This document shows, in pieces, positions 11,502 through 23,500 of a stretch of 64,000 nucleotides of DNA. The DNA is from Diphasiastrum complanatum. Lineage: Eukaryota; Streptophyta; Lycopodiopsida; Lycopodiales; Lycopodiaceae. The notes under the pieces were generated by a model. The model did no database searches. It was not told where the DNA came from and saw only the letters and a program-made list of their open reading frames with translations. Where the stretch lies: positions 3,773,547 to 3,837,546 of the forward strand of contig CM055108.1 of NCBI GenBank assembly GCA_029204225.1. Reading direction: 5' to 3'. A program made the translations under genes and the position numbers. Each line of letters opens with the position of its first letter. Within the stretch, counting starts at the first letter, position 1.

Positions 11502-12390
11502 TTACTTCAACTCATTTTGTAAGATAATCTATAGCCATGACAATATATCGGGCTTGGATACTATGTGAGTCGATAGAGTAGTAGGGTCGATGTAATTGAG
11601 TCTCCATTTCTCAAATGGCGCTTGAGCCAATACATGTCTTAATGGCCCAATATTTGCCTTCGTTGGCCTTCATGCCCTCTGACATACATCACAACGTTTG
11701 ATGTAAGCCTCAGTATCCTTATGCATTGTTGGCCACCACCAGCCGATAGGACTGTAAGATCTTTCATATTGTAACATCCTTTGCAAAGTATCATCCTCCC
11801 ACTGCTTCATGCGAGAGAGACATGATATGATTGGTTTCATGAGATAAGATATATCTGCAAATGATACTATTTGCTCCTCGTTGATATAATTGGCCAACGA
11901 TCAGTTGAAAGATTGATCTTTGAGAACTAGTTTCAATTGTTGCATCTTGGATAAAGACCAGTTAGGTTGGCCATGCATCAAATACTCAATCCACAACCCA
12001 ATCTACTATGGCATCCACGTAATGCTTGACTTCCTTCGTCTAATGTGGATCAATTGTCAACTTCTAAATAGGACGTGCCAAATTTGCAAAGAATAGAATA
12101 AGAATTCCGTAGTAGTTGGCATCTCCCATAAACACATATACCTCATGAATAGTTCCACGTGGTGAAAGATCCATGATAACTCGTATCTTATACAGATTAG
12201 TGGCGATTCCATGTCTAGATATTATGTGGCCTAAAATTAGACCATGTGTCACCCAAAATTGGCACTTTTTTGGATTGAATGAAATTTGAAGTTGTGAGAA
12301 AGAGGAACTATCATGGGCCTTTGATTCCAATGAGGACATAAACAATGTACATGGAAAAGCCAACAATGTCATAGGATACACTGTGATTTT

Positions 12391-15300
12391 CCATCTATCA
12401 ACTCATGTGCTATTTGTTGCAATGTATTTACTTGGATTGCCATGGATGACTTATGGAAACTTTGATTAGGATTGTATTTTCTAGTCTTGGCTTTAGGCCT
12501 TTTGAGTGGACAATTAGCATATGCATCATTTTGAAAATAGTATGCACATTCGTCTTGTCAAAGAATTGTCACCCCATGAACATTTAGTTGATTGTTATGG
12601 TTCATCTTATGCTCTTGGCCCTTCCCTTGTCATGAGGGTCCACTTTACTCAATCTCTACTTGTTTTGACACATGACCTTACCCAGTTGCTTGATTGATCT
12701 GTCATCTTCATTTCAATGTTACATAGTGGAAGATCATGCCTAGTATTCTTCTCAACTCATAGATTTCTTTGTATATTGTCTTATCCCTCTTAAAGGTTAT
12801 CTCTAACATGCATATGAGTAGTCAAAGTTTGAGGACAAATTAGGCATTTGTCGACATGAATGCCAAGTTTAAGCCACGTGAAAGTGAGGGCTGTCAAAAT
12901 ATTTCACAAGTTTTTTGTTCAAGTCGTAGATTTGTAGAAAGTGTCTTTTCAACTTTCATAGAAGGCATGCACCAAGGAGAATTGTGATGGTTGAAAGATT
13001 TGGAGACACTGTACATGTAATATGCCCAAATATTAAAAAGACTCCATTGCCACATCTAAATTAAGGAAAGTAAAATCGGGACAATCAATCAAAACTGGTA
13101 CTTGCAATTCACGTATTTGCTTTAGTGAAAAACCTTCTTGGTATTTTAGAGGATAAACGAATTCATGATTGCAATAATAAAGACTTGAAATGTAGACTTT
13201 TTTTGCTTTTGAAAGAGGAAGAAACTTTCTGTCCATAAATAGAGCAAGAGTGAATGAATTGGTATCTATGTTTGTCAATTTTCATGTAACAATTGGAGTA
13301 AGTTCTACCATGTAATCTGGGAACTATGAGGGTGGTTCATAGGATTGTGCTTTGCCACAAAAGATTGACCTATGTTGCTTGTAAATCCATTTCTATCTAA
13401 TGAATCTTCTAAAGGTTGCGCCATAGTCGAGAAACTGAGATATTTTAGAACAGATTATAGGGTGCAATATGTGAAGGGAATACCATATCATTCCATGTAA
13501 TGCCAAGTGCTCAAGGTTTCATTGTATTCTAGAGCAACCTCCAAAAGTAGGATTTTCATGTAAATTTAGAAGCATGATTTGTTGTGAGCCATTGCACCAT
13601 AATTCTCATGTGCACAACGACTAAAAATTTGACGCACAACACATGAAAATTTTGGAATGTGTATGTGGACAGCCAATGGGTTGCCACATGGCACAATCAA
13701 AGGGCAATGCTGAAAATACATTAATATTCATCAAAATTTCTAACTCCCATGTTGTACAATCACAAGTGGCTGAGGAACCTGAGAATTTGGAGGCACATTT
13801 GGCAACCCGTCATAGACCGTTCACATGCACATTCCATAAATTAAAAAAAATAATCAGCAAAAAATAGCATAAGAAAATGTGAGATAAAATTTTTAGAATA
13901 TGGATTTACCATGTGACAGCATGTCATTGGTTGTTCACATGCACATTTTGTAAGAAAAAAATCGACCAAAATGTGTAAAAAAATTACATTAATGTAAATT
14001 TTCTCTTTTCACCAAATGCAAGAAAAAAGATGTAATATAAAAAAGTCGAAATTAGAGAAACACATGGCCTTATGCACGAAAAACCCAAGCACTTCCCTCA
14101 AGCCTTCTACCCTAGTATGGTGGGCCTTCCAAGTTCCCCAGCTAATAATAGGATTGCTAAAACCCTACTTCAATGTGATTATGCAGAGGTCCCACCTTTC
14201 CCCCTTTCACTAGAATGGGCACATGCATGCCATGTGCCCATCCAAGGGTCCACGTGAAGTGAGATAGTGTGGATGCACCCTTGGAAGGGCACCCCGCATA
14301 ATGCCTGTGCATTTTTCATCCTCATCCTCAAACCCACCTTCCATAGCATTTGCAACATCCTCATCCTCATCCTCAGGCCCACCTTCCATAGCATTTGCAA
14401 CCTTGGAAGGAGCAATTTCTGAGGCAAATTGTGTTGAGTTTTATGCATAATTAGGGTGTTAAAACCCAATTATGTGTTAAAACCCGGTCATGAGAACATG
14501 AAGTCCTTCCTTTTCGGCGATAATAACCCGTGAATGCTAGTCTGATGATGCTAATTCCGATGCATTGAGAGGGCAAATCTACGCAAAAGTAGGGTTGACA
14601 AGTCCTCCTCCTGAGACCTCCATGACCTTTCGTCATCTCCTCCATTGCCCCCTGATCGTACTGGCACTTATGACCACTTTCTAGAATTCCACTTATGACC
14701 ACTAGTGGTACAATTGTATGTGTGCGCAGGTATGTTAGAACTTAGAACTTTAATTGAACTGAATTTGGATATCCTCATCCAAGCACATGGCAGGATAGAA
14801 TGTACAGTCTATCCTGTAAATCTCATAAAACCACCATGTACTTGATTATGATTATTGATAACTATTAACGCCCAGGCAGTGCTCTGGATTCTGGACACCT
14901 CTTTTGAGTTATCTAAAAAAAAAAAAACCTCTTTTGAGTTGTCCTTTAATAAAAACCTGCATTTTTATAAAACTTATTAGTTTTTTAAGACTTTTACTCA
15001 TAAAATGAGCTTATAATATATATGCTTGTAAAAAAAGCTGTCTAATATTCTATAATACTGGTATTTTTTTTTGAGAAAATTTGCCTATTCTATTCCTATG
15101 CCGATTTTCTGAAGATGATCATTGATGTTGACAATGGCATCTTTTATTCTAATAACCTTGATACCTTTCAAAGTGAATGTGAACACTGAGGGAAGTTTAT
15201 AGATTCTGGAGATCCGTTTTGTACTGCACCATCACAACATCATGGTATGTTCTAGACTACTATGTTATGTTAAACTCTGTCTATGAGTGATTTCAAATTT

Positions 15301-16118
15301 CTTAGGTAAAATTTTTTAAACCCTGCTCTTTTCACTTATTTTTTGTTCATTATCTGAGTTGAATCTTCAAAAAAAAGATTGAATCGAGTGCTATCTTCAT
15401 GACTTTTGACCTCTTACCTTGATCACTAAAGCATATTCATGGCAAAACTGTAGAGGCTTCTTGAAAGAGTTAACAAATTTTTGGTGGAAAATAAAAGCTT
15501 TGCCAAATGCAAAAGTTGTCACTATAGCAGATCTTTGTAGGAAATGTGCAAATACACTCAACCCTGTCCAAACGTTACTTCTATAAGTGTTAACTCTTTG
15601 TATTGGTTTAGTTTTCTTTTACTCCCAAGAATTTTACAAAGCAAAAGTGCTAACTGTTATTTGTTAGCACAATTTGCTCCCTTCGTTAAAGAACGTGACC
15701 TGGGTGAGTGTTGCTTACACTGATATGGGAGGTCTAGTCCACAAATCTTACATGGGGTACGTTTCAAAGTGCACTTTTCAGCAAAACAAGTGGATGATGA
15801 CCAATGTAAATTTCTTTTTTGGTGAGCATTTATATAACATGCAGTGTGCTTTCTTTCATACATGCTAAGACTTTTGTCCAATAAATTGATTGATAGCCAT
15901 GCACGCCATCAACTCAATTATGGACCCTGTGAAATTTAATCAGTATAGTATTTGAAGTTACAAATGAGCTCAGTACCTTTGATTCTCAAGGGGGAAACTC
16001 TCTTCCACGGTTTAGCTTGGAATAAAGACCACACATTTCAAACATAGCAGCAGATGTCAAGCTTGTATACAAATAGGTTGGTTGTCTATCCAATATATGT
16101 TTTGGCCATTGCATCTCT
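12391..16118. other. Intergenic, no gene recognised
   Basis: AT-rich with short frames only. It may hold further worn gypsy internal sequence on the minus strand up to about 13300 (a frame at 13278-13033 could be pre-RT sequence, but I cannot place it). A two-copy repeat lies at 14317-14401. I see nothing else. Confidence 0.45.
14317..14401. repeat. Two-copy direct repeat of about 40-45 bp
   Basis: The core CCCACCTTCCATAGCATTTG is present twice. Each copy is preceded by CATCCTCATCCTCA; the second has one extra TCATCC unit. Confidence 0.9.
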
Positions 16119-18380
16119 TCAACAGTTAGACAGCGGTCTTTTGATGATATCAACAGGAGGGATGAAACTATCTACTGACAGGCCGGGAACATTAAGAGCA
16201 ACCTCCTCTATAAACCAGACTTCTTCCATGCGAGTCTTTGTGTGACTCATTGCTTCTTCTCCAAATCTGAATAGGGTCACAGTTGACACACCTGCATGAG
16301 CAATGTTCAATCCATCTACAACCCTGTAGTCCTCTAACGTTGACTCAATGGTGGTTTCCCAATATGCAGCACCTTCTCCAGTGGCTTGTATTCTTGTAAG
16401 ATGTGAATCTTCGATCCGAACAAGAAGCCCAGTTCTTTGGCTGAAATAGCCAAAGAGCACGTGACGGATGACTTCAGCTGGCCCATCACTCCTTGCCGCT
16501 AATGTTTCTGGATCCACAGTCAGTTTCAAAACAAAGCAATCATCTTCTCCAATCTTCTTCTCACCATCGCATCGTGCACTGACAAAAGTATTTGCAATTG
16601 TCCTTGGATCAAGTCCCTAGAACCCCAAGCACATGAACCTCCTCCCAATCAGAAGCAGAGATACGAATTCAGAAGAGCTACTTTTGAAATATTTATTCAG
16701 ATGCAAAAGGGAAGTTTCTTTTGATTCGGGCAGAATCAGCACAGCAGCTAGCTCAGATATTCTAAGCTTCCTAGACTTACATCCTAGACTTACATGCAGG
16801 GAAGAGTTTTCGAAATTAACGCTTTATGCAATATTTGAGCTCAAAATGGTTCCTTGTTGGTTATTCCAAACTAGTTCATTATGTTATATAATTAATCTTA
16901 AAAGGGGAATACAAGAGGGATAGGGAAAAACCTGAAGAGCTCGACGAAGGGGCCGAATCGGACCCTTTGCAGCATGAGTTCCAGACCAAGGTGTGTGCCG
17001 CCAAACAATTTTCCCATTACTGCCAGCATGTATTTTACTGCCAGCAAATGCAAGTTCTAGGTTCCACATGTTGGGCACCATTTGCCATAATACAAAGCAC
17101 CCAGACTCAGTTGCCTTTGAGGGATTCCGAGTACGAACAACCTCTGCAACCGTCTCAAACTCTGATGCAATCATGGTCACTCGGCCCATGGCATACAAAT
17201 TTTGAACTGGCTTTTGAAGCTTAGTGGCACCTGTTGCTGCAAGATACTGCTGTAGGATGTAGTTTGCAGACGAGTTTTCCTGAAAAGCATACAAGAAAAA
17301 ATTGGAAACAGAACAATCTAATCGAGGAAAGAGCAGAAGATCCAGAACAAGAAACTCGAACTCCGCATAAGAATTTCAAAGCGAGATCCTTCTAGAAGAT
17401 CACAAACAGAGAAAGAAGCCAGAGGAAAAATATTTCAAAGTTTACATGCATAAGACTAACCACTGATTACTGGCGAATGAAAGTCTTTAGACAAACAGGA
17501 AGAAATTTTGCAGAACAGAGATCCAATTGAGTGAGATTGTAAATGGATAGTCTGTTCATTGAACTGCACCTTGTTGTTTGTGAAGTATCATGTCTAGCAA
17601 ATGTGCAAGGCTTGTATAACTAGCAGAAGATAACCTGTTGCTATACCAAGAAGTTTAAATGGATCTGCTGAAATGATTGATGCCATATCAATGGCCTGAA
17701 CATCATATTTATCCCATGTTCATTGGCGATAAAATATAATGTCACACCCATGGCCTATACATCATACTTTATCCCATTTGCATTATGGGTCATGAGATAA
17801 AATATGATGGACTATACGTTTGCATGGACGGATAGCTACTGAATGAATAAGTTTTTGCTCTATACAACCAACTTCAATATAAGAGGCAATAAGCCCTCAA
17901 TTCTTCTACAAGGCTAATGTTCTGCAGACAATGGCTGTATGTAAATTAAACGTTTCCGAGAAAAGCTAATAGTCAGCGTGGATTCTCTTCGTGATTGATA
18001 CAGAGAGGTATAGGTTTTTCCTATTCTTGCATACAATGCTTCTTGTATCTACAGCTGAGATTTCCTGTTTTTATAGCAGCAAGAATATAAAGCTTGCAAT
18101 CTTTAGGGAAGAAAGAACTCACGAGGGCACAATGGCAAGGCGAGATTTGCGAAACTGGTTCCCTTATAGGAACAGGAGCAAGAGGAGCGCCGAGGACTTC
18201 CAGTAACAATTTCAAATCAGTTCGCTTATCATAATCAGGCTGGGATCTAGAGCGTTTTCCCAAAGAAAGATGTCCGCTTATCCAGTGTCTAACAGAGCCT
18301 TGTTTCTTGACTTGGTTCTCAAACCCCTGAGGAGTAGGCCCTTCAATAAGCGGTGCAAGAGTTTCCCCGAAGGGCTTCAT
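16119..18380 (-). CDS. DUF620 family protein (plant-specific)
   Basis: There are three exons: 18380-18123, 17279-16932 and 16616-16119. All junctions are GT-AG and fall between codons, giving 367 residues, in the family's usual range. Exon 1 gives LAPLIEGP and the DLKLLLEVLGAPLAPV motif. Exon 2 gives YILQQYLAATGATKLQ, MASEFET-like IASEFETVAEVV, FVLWQMVPNMWNLEL, NGKIVWRHTPWSGTHAAKGPIRPLRRALQ. Exon 3 gives GLDPRTIANTF, DCFVLKL, IRHVLFGYFSQRTGLL, EDSHLTRIQ, YWETTIES and NVPGLSVDSFIPP. These cover the whole Pfam DUF620 domain. The biochemical function of the family is unknown. The start at 18380 fits the family pattern; an upstream in-frame ATG at 18443 would add 21 residues. No signal peptide or membrane segment is seen. 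The gene looks intact. Confidence 0.95.
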
Positions 18381-18443
18381 ACTGGCAGATCTTATTGCTC
18401 GTATGGGCTGGACCGCCAGGTCGTGTTTTTTCTGGAAAAGCAT

Positions 18444-20315
18444 TTTTAACTCGAAGAAATAGCAAGAAAAGTATTTCCTGGCAGATGTTTCACCTCCTTT
18501 TCGCTCGAGTTGATGCTATTGACAACGCTTTGAAAGCATCATCTCAGAAGCACTGCGTCAGTCGCAAGAAAAGGATTCCTTCCAAGCCATGACCACCACC
18601 CATTTATTGTCACATGTAAGCTGACCATATTTCAATGGTATATGAGCATATATTATGTCAAATCCCAATGAATTGGTTGATTTTTCTAGTTTCCAATGGA
18701 GAAGCTAGATTGTCGACATCCTAGCCAGGTCCAAAATTTGCAAGGCGAATACAATCGAAGCAGAAAATATGGCCAGTCTCAAAGTGAAAGACCATTTAGG
18801 CCTGAACGGGTGAAAGTTAAGCGTTTAGTGATTAAAAAGAAGAATCGTATTGTCAAGAGACTCCTGAGAGACATTACTGTTGGAAGAGCTTGGCAGAGAC
18901 CAGCTTATTTTCAGCCAATTTCTCCAAAGAAGAAGGCAATGCATTAGAGAGACGTAAAAAGTAGAAACCAAAAGCCTCACTTAGCGATGTGATGAAATTA
19001 GCCAGACAACGAGGTCTCATTCAAGTGTCTCGATTCCTTTTGCATCCATCATCAAGATCGACGCGCAAAGCGGAGGAACTGACTCGGAGACTGGCCTTAG
19101 AGCACCGATACTATGCAGAGCTGCTTGCTGAAGCCGACAGATAATGAAGTAGTGAACAGTCTTATTAGCCTCACTTCATCTCAAAGAGAATCCCGACATC
19201 TGTCATCAGAGCGAAAAGCTAATATCATTGGCCAAAGACAACCTTCGTTACCGCATTAGCCATTCATGTTATGAGGCCTGATTCATATTAACTCGCTTGC
19301 AAAGAGGCGTAGAAGGTGACAGAAGTCCTGCTTTCATTCTGTAACAGAGAGCTTAGAGGTGGCAGAAGCCCAACGTAAATGATCTCATTAGTCATTCATA
19401 TATCGAGGCCTGCCTTTGATTATGTAACAGAGCTTAACAAGGTGATCGAAGGCCGTTATATTGGAAAAGCCATATATCTTGGTATCCATTTTCTGCAATC
19501 CCTCTCAAATTTGCTCTTAGTTGTAAAATGAAGGGCAGCAAAATTAAGAAACTTGAATGATGTAATGTAAAACAGATGATAACGTTTAAAAACAGGAACT
19601 GACTTAGTGAATGGAGTTATGAACTATATTAGCAATCAAGGCACAAACAAAACGAGAGGATTGCTAAAGATCATAGATATTAAAGCAATTTGATAATCAA
19701 ATCAGGAAGAGATAGAAACATGCCTTAACGGAAAGAGCACGGACTTGAAAATTATTACTGCAAATTAATTGTCAGATCAGAAAAGAGAGAGAACACAATC
19801 AAACATACCATAACAGAAACACCAGTCAGAAAATTCGTAGCTGGCATATTAACGACATCCATAACATAACGAAGCAACTTGAACACGGCCAATAGGCGTT
19901 ACAAAACCACGACAAGATTTGAACATAAAATGAGTGAAGAGACAGACATCACCAGAAGCCAGAAGGGCAAAGCAAGAAACGGACTGTGCACAGTGCAGAT
20001 ACAAGCTCCGTGAAGAAACGGCCATTGAATTTCAAAACCAAGTGACGAAAAAAGCAGCAAGCCACACATTCATCCCAGAGAAAAAACAAATTATACAATT
20101 AGGAGTAAAAAGCAGCGATCAGAACAGAGATGACGCAGCAGATCCAGATTCCGCTTTTGCGATGACAGCATCATCCTCATCCTGTGATCGTGAAAGCAAG
20201 GCAGGAGCAGGAGGAGCAGGAGCAGGTGCAGAAGGCAATCGATCACGAGACAACGCTGCCGATGCAGGTGCCATCCTCTTCTCCTTTCTTCCCCTTTTTC
20301 TCCACCAATTGCATA
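18444..20315. other. Upstream region of the DUF620 gene, no further gene supported
   Basis: Frames here (a basic 83-codon frame at 18696-18947 on +, a Gly/Ala-rich frame at 19934-20356 on +) match no family I know and have no splice context. The promoter and 5' leader of the DUF620 gene should lie here, but I can mark no motif. Confidence 0.4.
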
Positions 20316-20775
20316 CCCCCCCCCCCCCCCCAGCCGGTCCTTTAGCCTTACCTTAAAGGCACTGCCCTGGGGTTTGGCCTCAGCCCAGTGTTATCGTGCC
20401 ATGTGGCATGCGTAGGGCCCAGCAGAAAAATGGGTTTTCTCGGCGCGCTGTGCGGTCCCGGGTAGGCGGGTGCCGGGCAGGCTGGCGCTGGTGCCTGCCA
20501 GAGAGCGACCGCGGCACAATGGCGCCGAGGAGCCACACGATGGCGCCAGGTAGCTGCAGGGGTGGCGCCGGGCACCTCCATGCCTAGGCACCCACACATA
20601 GGTGGAAAGAGGGGTTTGCATATATATTCCCTCTGCGTAATGTCATGAAAACGCTTATGTAATATATATTCTGGTTGCCCGGACACGTGGCGCCCAGGCA
20701 GCCAATGTTTTTTAAAAAAAAAAATTGTGTGCCTGTGGTGGAGCTGGGGCCAAAGTTGCCCACCCCCCCCCCCCC
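20316..20775. other. GC-rich island between two poly-C tracts
   Basis: A run of 16 C (20316-20331) and a run of 13 C (20763-20775) bracket about 430 bases far richer in G+C than the surroundings. Inside are three GGCGCC palindromes (near 20521-20570), GGCAGG...CCTGCC as a short stem (about 20476-20500), and then an AT-rich stretch with two TATATAT-like blocks (20618-20671). I recognise no coding sequence. It may be an inserted small element or a CpG-type regulatory island. Confidence 0.5.
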
Positions 20776-21075
20776 TTCCTTAAAAGTAAAGGATAGTTAT
20801 TGAAGTTTAGAGTGCTTAAAAAGTAGAATGAGAGAGCCACCATTTTGAAGATTGATTTTCTATGTGTCATAATGGTCTTGTGAAACATTGATTATGTTTT
20901 TCAAAAAATGTAGATTCTACTGCATAATGGTCATGTGGAAAAGTAGCCACCAGTATCCTTTACGCAATGGAATGAGCTGAGTATATGGCATTCTGCCCAG
21001 TAAGGAATCATATTCTTGGCCTCTCTGTGCCTCCCTTATGACTGTTTACCGGGCAAAATGTCATCTGTCGGCATC

Positions 21076-21129
<54 letters not shown>

Positions 21130-21218
21130 ATTGTGCAAAAAAAATGAATCTTGCATTTTTATTAGGATGTGTGTGCCATAAAACTTCATCGACGGGGCGG
21201 ATGGCAATGCAACTTAAG

Positions 21219-21277
<59 letters not shown>

Positions 21278-22202
21278 TCAATGGTTCTTACAAACGATAA
21301 GAAGTTTCCCTCATATGCATATGATTAAAATTTGGGGTAAAGCCCTCTCATCTTCGAGTGTTGCGATATTGCTCCTATCACTAAAACAATATGAAGAATA
21401 TAAATACTTTGAGGGGAATTTTAGAAATCTTTGTAGGAGGGCTACAAATTTTCAACTTCTTTCAATATCCCACTTGTAAGCATAAAAGAGATCCAGTGAT
21501 GGATAGCTGACATTTTAGGGTGGTTAATAGACTTCAATAACACCAAAACCTTTGGAAATTGGAAGGAGGAAGATTCCTCTTGCCAAGAGTTGCTACTACA
21601 TCTTGCTTGATCCAAGCTCAAATCTTCATAGCTAGAGAGTAGGGGTATTGTGAAACCTTGTGCTCCAAAAGTGGGCTTGGCCTTTTAGTGGAAACATGAA
21701 TGTAATGATGATGCTAGTGCAAGGTAACTACCATTGCAATAAAAAGGAGGGGGAGCAACAATTCAGCAAGGTTGAATAATAAAAACTCCCATAAAATATC
21801 ATTAGCCCTAAAAAATGAGAACATACAAGGAAAATTGAGAAGCATTTACCAAGCAAATTTTAGTTTCACAATGGAGCAAGCTCAATGCTAATATTGAAAA
21901 TAATGACTTTTCCATTAAAAAATTCCATGCTTGGAATGGATGTTACTCGTTTGTAACGAAGCTTCGAGTTAGTTAAGTTTGATGTATTTGGGCGGCTTGC
22001 TTGGAGGGAAGTCACCCACATCGGGACCCCCGGTCTGGCATGGCACCAGGTTGGATCTTTATGTTGGTTTCCGAACTTCAAGTTGGTCAAGTCTGATCGT
22101 TGTTGGCGAGTTGGTTGCTTGTATGTCAAGTGGGTTCGAACGACAAGAGTTGAAAACTGGGAAGCTAAGTTGTGGTTCTCGGCCCCCTTTGGGAAGCCTG
22201 CA

Positions 22203-22205
<3 letters not shown>
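20776..22205. repeat. Microsatellite-bearing intergenic region with two (GA)n tracts
   Basis: (GA)n occupies 21081-21127 and 21223-21274. The rest shows no gene. Long Arg/Glu or Ser/Leu frames here are products of the repeats. Confidence 0.85.

Positions 22206-22270
<65 letters not shown>
22206..22270. repeat. (CT)n microsatellite
   Basis: About 32 uninterrupted CT units. Confidence 0.98.
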
Positions 22271-22273
<3 letters not shown>

Positions 22274-22515
22274 GACCAAAATTTAGTACATATAAGTAGT
22301 GTATTTCCTATCATGGATGTGATGTTTATCATGTAAAAATATTAGATTTTCAGTCTTATGTGGATCCTTTCTATATTTGGAAGCATTGGTGGAAGTAAGA
22401 TCACAATGCATTGTCAATTGCTAGTTTGTTGGTTTTGTATCAAATAAGTTTCAAGGTTGAAGATTGGTTGGATCTTGACACTTTCAAGGTTTACTTAGTG
22501 CAGTGAAAATTCACA

Positions 22516-22531
22516 TGGTATCAAAGCTTGG
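22516..22531 (+). promoter_or_regulatory. Primer-binding-site-like sequence, tRNA-iMet type, after an LTR-like end
   Basis: TGGTATCAAAGCTTGG follows directly on ...TTCACA, the arrangement expected where a + strand LTR (ending CA at 22515) meets its primer site. The LTR body would fill about 22290-22515. No matching second LTR and no gag were found downstream, so this is a remnant at best. Confidence 0.45.
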
Positions 22532-23436
22532 CTTGTTGATCTTCCAAGTTTGTTTAAGTTATCTAATTGGTTTTTTGCAAGGTAGAGACTAATAGGGTCA
22601 TCTTTCCTACCAAGCTACATTCTTGAATTGTCACTTTTTAACATGGAATGTTGCTTCCATATTCACTCATCATTCCTTTTCTACTGCTATTTTTTTTTCA
22701 CACATGTAACAATGTTCATTGAGGACAATTATTGATGACCATGCCTTAAGTCTAATGTTTTTTTCACAATCTACTCTTTACATTTGTGAAAGGCCGTATA
22801 TAGCTTCTTTTATCCGATCAAGAATATTGAAGTTCTTATAGGGGTTTATCATTCTTCTCCTACAATTTCAAAAACTCAATAAACTTTTTGTTTTCTTATT
22901 CTGAATAGGTAATTATTTCTAACATTACTGGAATCAAGCCAAAATTGAAGGCAATATCACAATATATATTTTCTTTTCAATAGATCTAGTAACATTGAAC
23001 TTCATAAAGTTATGGATATTTACCAATCACGAAGCTAGCCATAGCTATTTTTGAATTTCATCAGCTCCTTAATCTATGACTTGATTGGGGATCATGAAGG
23101 GACTCCTATTTATTTACTTTGTGATGAACCCAACTTAGAGCATGCACATATCTAATTTCACAAGCAAAGTTAGTTTGTAGATATTGAAAGAGGTTTTACT
23201 ATGTTTTCAAGGCATCTATCTCATAATAAAACTCTACATGGCATTTATAAAGGCAAATTCTAATATATGCAATCTTTCTATGTAATCTTAAACACAATAC
23301 ATTTGTAATTGTATAGTGCTCTTAAAAGACTCATTAATTACATCATTAACAATTTTATTGTTTGTGTAACTACATAGAAAATCTCAAAACATCAATTGCA
23401 AGCATTTGGCATTATACATGACAATTACACACACAC

Positions 23437-23500
<64 letters not shown>

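Larger units (their letters stand above)
9640..12390 (-). mobile_element. Decayed Ty3/gypsy pol (family distinct from G1), split by a G1 fragment
   Basis: Reading leftward: the end of RT with the RNase H connection at 12381-12064 (FNPKKCQFWVTHGLILGHIISRH, then the FMGDANYY motif); the integrase HHCC zinc region at 11897-11670 (GWWWPTMHKDTEAYIKRCDVCQRA); and the start of the integrase core (PFEKWRLNYI, YIVMAIDYLTK) to about 11502. After a foreign block (10140-11501) the integrase resumes with IIVHFGCPVEIVSHWETHF at about 10130-10070 and goes on to about 9650 (QLVYAQDAVMLIEFLIPS). Many substitutions and stops make it inactive. Confidence 0.85.

Noticed and set aside
13033-13278. 81-codon minus frame right of the decayed gypsy pol
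   Set aside because: Could be pre-RT sequence of that element, but no protease or RT motif supports it.
18696-18947. Basic 83-codon + frame upstream of the DUF620 gene
   Set aside because: No domain, no splice context, and downstream sequence is full of stops.
19934-20356. 140-codon + frame and an antisense Ala/Pro-rich frame starting at about 20272
   Set aside because: Composition-driven (AGGAGC repeats, poly-C). Could be a 5' leader exon on the minus strand, but there is no evidence.
21144-22299. Open frames on both strands made of long Arg/Glu or Ser/Leu runs
   Set aside because: They are translations of (GA)n and (CT)n tracts, which have no stops. No other coding signal.
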